Assembly: GCA_036940085.1 (NCBI GenBank)
Contig: JALLBK010000693.1
Span: forward strand, 1 to 20,380
DNA from: Discostella pseudostelligera
Lineage: Eukaryota; Bacillariophyta; Thalassiosirophyceae; Thalassiosirales; Thalassiosiraceae
Direction: 5' to 3'
DNA: 20,380 bases
Under the pieces are notes generated by a model that worked only from the letters and a program-made list of their open reading frames with translations, was not told where the DNA came from and did no database searches. Made by a program: the position numbers and the translations under genes. This document shows, one piece after another, positions 1 to 10,000 of this stretch. Every line of letters begins with the position of its first letter. The first letter of the stretch is position 1.

Positions 1-54
1 AGCAGTAGCAGTAGCAGTAGCAGTAGCAGTAGCAGCAGCAGCAGCAGCAGCAGC
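1..54. repeat. AGC/AGT trinucleotide microsatellite
   Basis: The first 54 bases are a run of AGCAGT units that becomes pure AGC. In the first forward frame it would code for poly-Ser; in the second, for Ala-Val repeats and then poly-Ala leading into a hydrophobic stretch. The tract is cut by the window edge. It may be coding sequence of the gene that ends at 662 or part of an intron of that gene. Confidence 0.85.
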
Positions 55-662
55 ATTGATGTTAATGATCAATTTGTTAGTGGTGGTGGACTATTACAAG
101 TTTCTTGCTACAGGAGAGTTCTGGCTTAGCAGCGAGCAAATATTTATCTTCGACTATTGGAATCAGGATTACTGGCTTTGCGCAAGTTTATGGATGTCGA
201 TCACCATCTTTGTTCAAATTTATAAGCTGCTCACTGCGAATAAGTGAGGCAGCTAGAAATTTCATGTTCTATTCCTACAGCATTTTTTATCTATTTGGCT
301 CTTTCCAAGTGTGCTTGCTGGCATTGACCAAGAAAGACATAAGGGATGCATTTGTTGAAGTGTGCTGCTGCCGAAAGCTTGGGAATGGTGTACGGTCTAG
401 CATGACCGGCACTGGCCATACAACTGCCAGCTTGACTATGGAAGAACCTCCTACTGTTGAAGATGTACCATCCGCAGTACTGAATCAGGATGTTCACCCC
501 AATGAGATTGATGGAAATGAGGCCAACATAGCATTTGTTGACAAAGGAACTGTCAGTGAAAATATCGACGAGGAACAGATCGTAGAGAATTGTTCAGGTA
601 TTGACGAGACTAAAAACAAGATAAGCATGTCGACGGAGGATAAGAATAGCGTGCAGGTTTAA
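1..662 (+). CDS. 3' end of a probable membrane-protein gene (partial, frame unresolved)
   Basis: The gene is cut by the window start and its product is not identified. The reliable part is the last stretch, in the third forward frame from about 282 to the TAA at 660-662: a hydrophobic segment (IFYLFGSFQVCLLAL), a charged TKKDIRD step, a CCC cluster that could be palmitoylated, then an acidic hydrophilic tail of about 95 residues. That layout resembles the last helix and cytoplasmic tail of a seven-helix receptor, but this is only a resemblance. Upstream two frames compete. The second frame is open from base 2 to 244 and also hydrophobic (YWLCASLWMSITIFVQIY); it could join the third by a 37 bp GT-AG intron at 244-280. 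The third frame could instead start after an acceptor at 113 (GCTACAG). A 37 bp intron would be unusually short, so a frameshifted or decayed gene is possible. Confidence 0.4.
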
Positions 663-1049
663 TGAATGATGTGGTGCATGATTCAAATCTCAGGGCTGGT
701 GCTGATTATTGCTTGTGTGATTTACCACTTTTATGGTGTGATTTCAATAATTCAATATTAATATTGTAACAGGCTTGATCTCTTGATTATTTGGAAAATG
801 TCTTTACAGTCGAGAGGGAGAGAGAAGTGACCTCCACGTGGAGTCACAAGTGAGCTCATGACTTCCACGCAGTTGGGATTGAGACAAGTGACCTCCACGT
901 GGACGTATCAAGAGCCATTCGTCTGTCTGGCGGCGCTTCCTCCATCCGACATGACCATGACCGGCATCACCACCACCTATGGTACTACTACATCATCATG
1001 CACTGTGTGGGTGCAGCCTCTCATCAAAAGCAACTTCGTATCACCAACT
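663..1049 (+). promoter_or_regulatory. Upstream region of the kelch gene, with two G-boxes
   Basis: This stretch holds the 3' flank of the preceding gene and the presumed promoter of the kelch gene. The only clear structure is an 18 bp perfect direct repeat, AAGTGACCTCCACGTGGA, at 825-842 and 886-903. Each copy contains the palindrome CCACGTGG (834-841 and 895-902), the G-box core bound by bHLH and bZIP factors. A chance repeat of 18 bp is very unlikely in a window this size. The copies lie about 150-215 bp before the chosen ATG. The second copy falls inside the possible 64-codon extension from the ATG at 858, which is one reason to regard that extension as untranslated. Confidence 0.55.
825..903 (+). 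repeat. Paired 18 bp direct repeat containing CCACGTGG
   Basis: Two identical copies of AAGTGACCTCCACGTGGA begin at 825 and 886, 61 bp apart start to start. The intervening sequence is not repeated. Their identity and palindromic cores suggest paired transcription-factor sites. Confidence 0.8.
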
Positions 1050-3566
1050 ATGGGAGGCGGACGCGATAAGAAGAAGGCAAACAAGGATCCATTAAAAAAG
1101 GCGGCGCTGGCCGCGAAGAAAGATGCCAAGGCGGAGAAGGCGGCATTGAAGCGTATGCAAAAAGAGACAGCGGGTGATGGTACTTCTCGAGACAATGAAG
1201 TTGGCAATAGTGAAGGAAATAGTGGAAAAGCTAACATCAGCAACAACAATGATTGGGATATCATACTAGATTCGTATCGAAATCGTACCAAGGAATTAAC
1301 CACACCTGAATTCCAAATACTTGGCAGTAGTAGCAGCAAAAGCAAAAGCAACAGCAGTGGAAAAAAGAATGAAGAAGCTCCCTTTCCATCTCCACCACGA
1401 GGTAATTTTTCATGGACACTTGTTCCCAACGTTAATAATGGAGTGATATACATGTTTGGTGGAGAATATTATGATGGTTCGGAGAATTTAGTGTTTGATG
1501 AATTGTTGAAGTGGGATCTTCCCGATGCAAATAAAAGTAAACAATCCATTGATGATGATGATGACGGTGATGATGCTGGTGGTGGTGGAGCAACGAAGAA
1601 TGACAAACAAAGAAGAAACATTGGTCGATGGACACGCATACTCACCCCACCACCCTCTCCACCACCTCGCTGCGCTCACACGGCAGTGTATCATGACAAT
1701 ACACTCTATATTTTCGGTGGAGAGCATGCCACTTCGGAGAAGTATCATCATTACAAAGACTTTTGGCAGTTTGATATTAAGCAAAATACATGGACAGAAT
1801 GTAAATCTATCGGTGGATCACCACCCTCAGCACGTTCAGGACATCGAGCAGTGGTATGGAGACATTCCATGATACTCTTTGGTGGATTTCATGAATCGAA
1901 TACAAGTGAAACCAAGTGGCACAATGATACACACATTTACGACTTCCAAACACGAATGTGGACGGAATTGAAGTATGGAAAGCTGGCTCGATTGCCATCG
2001 CCGCGGAGTGCATGTAATTTGGCATTGTGTCCTAGTTCGGAGGTGCTGTTTGTGTATGGAGGGTATACGAGGATGAAGAATAATAATATAGTCGTGGGCG
2101 ATAGGAATAGTAATGGAGTGGTGGCAACGAACAAGTCGGAGAGTATTGTGCACATCGATTGTTGGATGTTACCCCTGAAATCGCTAGTCAACGGTTCCTC
2201 ATCACAACCACCGTCATGGGAACGCATAACACGCAAGGGAGAACATCCCTCACCACGGGCCGGGACGTCATCGGTACCCTACAAGAATAATATGCTAGTC
2301 TTTGGTGGGGTGTCAGATAATGAAGGTGATCATCATAAATTGAGCTCGATATTTTATGATGACTTGTTCGCGTTGGATATGGAGAGGAGGAGATGGTTTG
2401 CAATGAGAATGAAGAAGGTTGGTGTTGGTGGCAATAGTAGAAGACGTCGGAAGAAGGCGGACAGTGGAATGAAGCAGGTTGATGCTGTCGAGGTAGAGAA
2501 TGAGGATAATGAAGAGAGTGAAGGTGACTCGGAAGAGGACGTCACCTCAGCAGCAAAGAATGAAGAAATCAAATCGAATGGATGGGACTTTGACCAGCTC
2601 CGTTATGATTTGTTTGCTGTCACAGATGAGGATGGCAATTCTATCCTTGAACAGATTGAAAAAGATGGCAGTGTCAAAGAGAAAGTAATGAAAGACCCAA
2701 CCGCAAAAGCACAGGTCGATGACAAGAAACTCTTGTCGTCAGCGACACGTCCGACACCGCTGCCAAGGATAAATTGCGCCACCGTCATCCGAAACAATAC
2801 GTTGTATATTTATGGTGGTCTGCTGGAAGTGGGAGATCGAGAGGTAGCACCATTACTAGATATTCTTGAACCAGATTGAACACATTGTCTTACCAACTTC
2901 TCCCTTGAACAATTGCAGGTAACTCTCGATGATTGTTGGTCAATTGATCTGAACAAACGCGATCAATGGGCATGCATTTGGCCTGGACAGATGCATCGCC
3001 TAGTTTGGAGGGGAGCAGATAGCGACAATGACAGCAGCAATATGTCATCTGATCAGGGTGGCGATGGCGGTGAGTATAGTAATGATGACGATGAGAATGC
3101 AATAGAGTTTGAGCCAATCATAGAAGTGGATGCGGAAGAAGGAGAGAGCGAGGAGGCACGAAAAAAGGCAAAGAAGGAGGCGAAGAAGGCCGAGGAGAAG
3201 GAACGAAGTCGTGCAATTCGACATGAAGTAAAGGAATTGAAAGACAAACTCGGTACGGACAACAACGATGATGAGCAGCGAACACCAATTATGGGCGAGA
3301 CTGTTGCCGACTTTTACTCCCGAACATCAGAGCATTGGAACGAGGCAGCTGAAAAGTTGATAGAACATCGAGGTGAGTCCGTCTCATCAAAAGACTTGAA
3401 ACGAGAAGGATTTCATCTTGCCAAGGAGCGGTATAAAGAAGTGAAGCCCATCTTAGATCGGCTTGCCGAGCTTGAAATATTGCAAATGGAGAGGAAAGAG
3501 CTGAAGGAAAAAAAGAAGTCGGAGAAAAAACAAAGAAGGATGGGCAGCAACGATGACAGTATGTAA
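1050..3566 (+). CDS. Kelch-repeat protein, KLHDC4/Kel3 family
   Basis: Two exons, 1050-2843 and 2919-3566, give 813 residues. The 75 bp intron is phase 0 (GAG|GTAGCA ... TTGCAG|GTA) and joins GDRE to VTLDDCW, a conserved junction in the last kelch blade of this family. Residues 1-60 are Lys/Ala-rich (MGGGRDKKKANKDP), typical of KLHDC4 and yeast Kel3. Kelch blades follow with YMFGGEY near 135, YIFGGEH near 220, ILFGGFHES near 275, FVYGGY near 335, LVFGGV near 417 and YIYGGLLE near 590, with Asp/Gly-rich and acidic insertions between some. Exon 2 adds an acidic and Lys-rich stretch, then a DUF4110-like end near 715-790 (MGETVADFYSRTSEHWNEAA ... KREGFHLAKERY). The start at 1050 matches the family; an in-frame ATG at 858 would add 64 unrelated residues. 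The family is conserved in eukaryotes, but its biochemical role is poorly defined and is probably scaffolding. Confidence 0.93.
2844..2918 (+). other. Intron of the kelch gene
   Basis: This 75 bp GT-AG intron has donor GAG|GTAGCA and acceptor CAATTGCAG|GTA, preceded by a pyrimidine-rich ACTTCTCCCTTG tract. Removing it keeps the frame (phase 0) and restores the family sequence across the junction. Reading through it instead gives a TGA at 2877-2879 and loses the conserved C-terminal domain. Confidence 0.92.
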
Positions 3567-4096
3567 CTGCCTAATTTTGTTTGCTTCGAATTGGTTTCCA
3601 TAAAGGTATGATTGCATGCTTATTGCACCACTTGGTCATAACGTCTCCCGCCGTATCAATAATCACGAGTAGATACCTACCATACCACGTGTAAGTAGGT
3701 GTAAGTGTATCTGGCGGGAAAGTTGTGGCGGGAACGTTTTTGGTGGAAAATATTTGGCGGGAGAGACGGTGCGATACCTTCGCCAACGAGAAAGGTACAA
3801 GTCTAAATTTCCCACCGACGGACGAATTTAGTTTACCGGGTTGTGCCTTCTTCCCCCCTTATTTCCAGTTAGAGGACTTCTTATTGAAGATGACCCCCCC
3901 CGAATCGCCCCGAAAGCCGAATTCAACTTGCCGCCGCCGCGACATCGTGCAGTGGTGATACGAACGATGGCCGGCCGCTACCGTCCTAACACTACGACCA
4001 TCTAATCTCCAACGCACTGTAGATAAAAGGGAGAGGACCGCCAACAAGGCAAGAGCTGTGGTTGCCGTGCGCGCGTGTGGTCCAGTAAATTGAACG
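3567..4096 (+). promoter_or_regulatory. Upstream region of the coiled-coil gene with E2F-like sites and short uORFs
   Basis: There is no convincing gene here. Three GGCGGG cores lie close together on the + strand: GGCGGGAAA at 3713-3721, GGCGGGAAC at 3727-3735 and TTTGGCGGGAGA at 3753-3764. The first is an exact complement of the E2F/DP consensus TTTSSCGC. CCACGTG occurs at 3685-3691. Nearer the gene, ATGs at 3890 (22 codons, stop 3956-3958) and 3967 (12 codons, stop 4003-4005) could act as upstream ORFs if the transcript begins before them. The ATG at 3967 shares the context GAACGATGG with the main start at 4097. The transcription start is unknown. Confidence 0.5.
3713..3764 (+). promoter_or_regulatory. 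Cluster of three GGCGGGA (E2F/DP-type) sites
   Basis: GGCGGGAAA, GGCGGGAAC and GGCGGGAGA occur within 52 bp, in the same orientation, about 335-385 bp before the coiled-coil ATG. The reverse complement of the first, TTTCCCGCC, is a textbook E2F/DP site; the others differ at flanking bases. E2F sites typically drive G1/S expression in plants and animals. Applying this to the present organism is inference. Confidence 0.5.
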
Positions 4097-7000
4097 ATGG
4101 TGACAGAACCAACAGTTGCCGGCGGGGAAGGGCTCATTGGTCAACGCCGTCGCCGTCACAAACATCGGCCGACGACATCGTCGATGAACGATGATGATGG
4201 CGAAGACATCCTCTCGCCCCTAATTGTCATCCCGACACCACGAATGTCGACGCCTATTTTCAGTAAAAGTGCTTCAGGTGACTCGACATATCTTTCATCC
4301 CAATCCCAATCGCTGTCTTCTCCCTATTCAATAAATTCACCACCTCCTCGAATTAGTAGCACTCGTAGTTGTCGAGAGGATCATCTTAACAATCATCGAG
4401 AAGCAGACCACCATTATCAAATACACAACCAATTAGAAGACACGATAAGCCATAATGACAATAATGTAGAAGAGGATGATGACTCCAGATCCAAGTCATC
4501 CTTCCTGAGTAAGGCATCCAACACGTTGAAGAAGAAACTCAGTGCCAAGCAGGGAAAGAAATCTACACGACGATGTGATCCTAATGACGACGACAACAAT
4601 ATTGACAAACACAATAATTATGAAACACGTGGAAATGAGTACCATAAACTCGGCATTTCAAATCAAGTTGGAGAAAACCAGGTTCATCGAATTAGTAGTG
4701 TCCGACGAAAAGAGGAAGGAGGAGGCAGTAGTAGTAGCGTTCGGACCAAGGAAGGTAGAGATCCATCCCCCACTCATGATCATGGCGATGATGATGAATA
4801 TTACAGCAATCATCGACATCATCACCATCATCGCCATCGTCACTATGAAATAAAGAATGATGAAGATGTTGATGATGGCGAATACACTCACAATGATAAT
4901 TCCACACTCTCGACAACTTCCACCCCAACGCATACTGGCCTTCCGTCGCGGGAACGTGTTCCAGTAGTGCATCAACAACATCAGCAGCAACAACATCAGC
5001 AGCGGCAGCAGCCGGTTGAGCGTCATGGACATCGAAGGGATCATCCACCATCATCGCCACTCAATCTTGTGGTGGAGGGTCCTCAACCGCTATCGCCGGG
5101 GGGTAAACATATAGAGGAACCTCCGCGAAAAAGTAGTGGTGACAAACATGAGGGTGTGCGAGGGAAGCATGAGATGATGTCAATTCGACAACAGTATACT
5201 GCTGCCGATCCAAGCCAGCAGTTCAGAATACCGCGAGAGGTGGTGGCAACCACTACAACAAAGGCAGTAGATAAGATCCAAATGGTTGGACAAGAGACAC
5301 AAAAAGTTAATCGAGGTGTTGAACAGAATGCGCTTGCACCGGTGCAGGGAAATGAAGGTATAAGTGAGGACAATGATGTCAAAAAGGATGATGACAATCG
5401 CGGCCTGACGTCCTTTGCTGAAAAGAAACAATTCATCGTTAACACTTTGAACCAGATGAAAGAGACACAGAAACAGAAGCAGCAGCAGCAGCAGCCGCGG
5501 CGGCAGCAGCAGGTGGTTGTAAAGGAGATGCCGCCAGATGTTGTAAAGAAAGAAGACGTGTCTTATCGGGTCAGCAGTGTGCCATCTAGGCCCACCAAGC
5601 TGAACGCGCACGAGAGAAATGCAAATCGATCAAGTATCATGTCTGAATTAAGATCAAAGTTTGAGAAGAACGATGATGAGAATTCGCAGCACCTTGACAG
5701 TGATAATCACATGGTAGCGGGGAAGGTCAATTGTCAACGGAGCAAACACACTATTACCTCATCGGATAGCCCACACCAGAATGAAGAGAAACAGCTCATT
5801 CTTGCCGAGGAGATGATGTCAGATGTCGTTGAGAAGGAAGACTCTTCTCCTAGGGCCCGAGGACGTATCAAGTTGTCGAACGAGCACCAACGCAATGTAT
5901 CATTCTCTCATAGCTCGGACACTATGAATGAATTAAGATCAAAGTTTGAGAGTGAGAAGAATTCGCAGCAACTCATCAATGATAAATGCATTGTCACTGG
6001 AAAGGTCAACGGGCCAAGTCCAAAAGATTCTATGAATAGCCCATATGCGATGAAACAGCAGAAGAAGAACTCGCCGCGGATTGTTGCAAATGAAATGCAG
6101 TCAGATATAGTTGAGAAGGAAGACTCGCTTCCTCACACAAGTAGTGCCAAATCGAATGGGCATGGAAACAAAATATCTTCGCACCAATCGGGTATCATGG
6201 CTGAATTAACATCAAAGTTTGAGAAGGGGGAAAATGCACGTCAGGTTAACGTTAGGGCGAACAGTTATCATAGCCACCAAAATTATCCGTCCAGGCCACG
6301 GAGCGGCCGTGGTGACAATATAGCGCAAGAATTGTCGCCCACTGCTACACCGTCGATCTCTGCCATCTTCAAACATAACATCGAAGAAGTCATGCGCAAG
6401 GAAAATGAATCCTTGTCATCGGAGTTGCAACGTATGAAAGAAAAATTGAGTAAACAGGAGGAGGAAATGGATACCAAAGTTGCCGAGCTGGAACGAGAGC
6501 TACGTAAGAAGGAGCATGAGATGAAACATTTGCGGGAAGAGAAACTCAAGAGCATAGCCAAGGATGAGGCTCGATTACATGAATATGTAGGACAGCTCGC
6601 CGCTGATTTGGACTCGTACAAAGCTGAATGTGCGTCGTATCGCGAACGCATCCTTCAAAAAGAGAGGGAGATAGCCAAAACGGAAAGCTGTCTTTACGAG
6701 GAGAAGAAGAAGGTATTGTCATTGGAATCCGAAAATCATATGTTACTGAATATTGCCGAGGACAACGTGAGTCATGCCACGAGCACCGATCGAGCAAAGG
6801 AGACGGAATTGGCCGCGTACAGGGATGAATGCGACAAATACCGTAAACGGGTGCTCGAGTTGGAAAGGAAGGTCCTCGCGGTAGAGGGTGCGTTGGATTC
6901 AACAGGGCTCATCGTGTCGGCGCTCGAAGAGGAAAAGAATACCCTGTCCTCCCAGTTGGTGCAAAGGGAGACCGACAAAACTTCCCTTGAGGCCGACATC

Positions 7001-10000
7001 GAATCATTACAGTCTAAAATCGAGGAAAGGGATTCAAGAATCAAATCAATACAGATTGAACTGTCTACGCTGCAGGAGAGGTGGTCGGTGGCGCAGATCA
7101 ACATGGTCTCTGCCAAGGGTAATGCAGACGAAAACAGCAAGACAATGTCCATCCTCGAGAGCGAGAACGCGTCATTGATGCAGAAGTTGGAAAAGTTCCA
7201 AACGATTGTCAATCGGTGTAATCAGGTCGAGGAGGAAAATCTTACCCTGAAAAAGCTTAAAATTGATCTAACAGAAAGACACGTCGAGATGTCAAAAGAG
7301 GTACTCGATGCACAAGGCCTCGCCTCAAACACGAACCGGCTGCAAAAAATGATGCAGGGCAATGAATCCTACATTTCTAAATTGCAGGATGATCTCGCCA
7401 AGGAACGTACGACGCACCTCGAATCTGTTCAGAACACCCGGCAGAAGTACACTGTTGAAATAACTGCTCTTACAGAGAAGTTGCGAGCCGCAGAGGAATC
7501 AGCGCGTATTGCTGAATTGAAGAATTATGAGCTCGATGAAAAACTTTTATCGATCGAAAGAGAACACTCAGTGCTTCGAGATCTTGAAGCCCATAGAACA
7601 AAGAGTCAGAGTGATCAGATGATGAAATTGATGGAGCATGCCGACAGCCTGAGAAGGAAAAACATGGAGTGTCAAGATAAAAATGCTTCGTTGAAACATG
7701 AGCTATCAGAAACGGCACACGCGCATAATGTACGAGTCAAGCAATTAGAAAGAGATCTTGCACTGTTGGAAGGTGAAAGGTCCAAAATCGCCGACAGTCT
7801 GGCCACTATGAACATGGATCTTCTTCAAACAAGGAAAGACAAGTTCCAGGAGACGGAAGAACTGGGAAGAATTATTCAAACGAAGGATAAGGCATTGGCG
7901 AAATCGGAAATTGACTTCGCCAATCTTTCTAAGGAGAAAACAAACAATGAAGAATGCTTCAGAGCGAATGTCCAACAACTTGAGCAATCCCTCGAGAAAG
8001 CAACGACCCGGAATAATGCTTTGGAGAAACAAATCCATGCAATTCAGCGGAAGGTGGCGGTTGTCTGTAGCTTAATGAGAAAGGAGAAGACAGTTCTGCT
8101 TTCAGATATTCAGAATCTGGTACTGGAAGAAAGAGGAGCAATGATGAAACAACTGAAACAGGTTGGTTGTATGTTTAGAAACGCAATTGAGAAGCAAGAC
8201 CTTGACCAGTCAGTGCGACATTCGGTTGCGATGTCAATGGTAACATTAGATAAGGGCAATATTGAACGTTTGCTATGGGCAGAGAAGGAAAAGAAAAACA
8301 ATCTCGAGGCATCCTTGGTGATCGCAAGAGAGGATCAAAAGATCTTGGCCGATGCCTGCGCAAAGTTCTCTGGTTGCGAAAAGGAGTTCCTTCTGGATGC
8401 TATCGATAATATGGTTCTGGATAGTTCGGATGCAAAGTTTCAAGTCAAAACCCTTGAGGTGGATAATTCAGATCTGACTTCTAACAAAGCATATTTAGAG
8501 AGCAAAATCGAAGCATTGTCTGGCCACCTGAAAGCGAAGGAAAATATGGTCGGAAAGCTGGAGGCAGAGCTCGAAAAAAATCTCGACGCAATGAGGATCC
8601 AATTGGAAGCAAATGCATCATTGAAGAAGGAGCTGGAGACGCAGCAAACAGAGGCCGAAAGAGTTGTGGAGCAAATGAGATCGTCTTTCGATGCCGACCG
8701 CAAGTCGCAGGACAAGATTGTGGATGAAATTATCTCAGCCAAGGAAGAGGCGTTACTTCGCGAAGAAGTGTTGTTGGGAAATGTCGACGCACTCACTAAA
8801 GAGGCTGCAGTTCACGTTGCGCAGGTGAATAAGTTGACGGCCATGTTTAATGAGGCCAATCAGGAGCGTGACAGCATTGCCTCAAAATATGAAGCTAGTC
8901 GTCAACAGGTAGCAAGCCTCCTGGACAATAACCACTCTGCACAGAAGAAAGCCGATGATCTCATTAATCATTACATGAAAATCGAAGATGAGCTTCGGCA
9001 ACAACTGCAATCGGTCCAAGGAGAGAAGACTAGCCTGGAGCGAAAGCTGAAAGTGGTCCAAAGGGAATCTGATCGCCTGCTGGGCGAGTTTTGTACAGAG
9101 AAACATGGTTTGACAAATATTCATGCCACTCAAGTCGATTTGATAAAAGAGCTCGAGACGCAAATTGATGACTTGACTACGTGCAATACCGAAGCCCGGG
9201 AAAAGATTGATCATCTCTCCAAAGAAGTTGATGAGTTGAGGCAATACAACACTGAGCTAATTGAAAGAGTTGACTCGGTTTGCAGCGAACGAGATGCATC
9301 GTCAAGTGCACTTGCCGTCGAGAGAGAACAATACGATCATGATTTGAAGGCCATGGAACAGCGGATTGAATCAGAACGTCTTGCGCATGCTAGTGCACTG
9401 ACGGAGCTTCAATCAATATTTAACATAGAAAAGGAGGAGCAAGCGACAAAAGCCAACACTCAGGAAGAGAGAATTTGCACGCTAGCTTGCGAGGCAAAAG
9501 AGCTGAAAGAAGATGTCGAAAAGCTGAAAGAAACCAGAGAAGATCAAAAGAGGCTGATATCACAGCTGAAAGCGTCACTGAAAGACGCGTTAGATGAATC
9601 CAATAGACTAGAATCAAAGATCACTGCGGAACAAGACGAGCTTTCAAAAGTAACGAACACTATGACGAGCATCGAAGAAGAGAACTTCAACCTGAATCAG
9701 TCTCTGCACCAATCGCGATCTGAAGTTGATAAACTCGCCACTATTTTAGCGTTGCAGGAGCCTGATCTTTCAGATCTCGAGTCGTCACTCCAGAAAGTCA
9801 TCGAGGAGAAAGCACGCCTAGAGAACGAGTTATCCGACAAGGAAACAAAGCTGTTTAAGACCATGAACGCGCTCACACATTTCGAGTTGAAGTTGGCAAG
9901 GGCTGAACAAGAACGGGATGCTCACTCGGATCGTGCCCATTGCGAGATCACTCGTCTTCAAAATGAACTCACATCTCAAGTAACGATGCATCAAGTGAAG

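Noticed and set aside
858..1049. 64-codon N-terminal extension of the kelch protein from the ATG at 858
   Set aside because: It has no family similarity, includes one copy of the duplicated G-box, and the family's typical Lys-rich start occurs at 1050.
4658..5060. Long minus-strand open frames opposite the disordered head of the coiled-coil gene
   Set aside because: They are shadows of the CAT/CAG/GAT-rich coding sequence, giving Met/Ile or His/Asp runs without domains.
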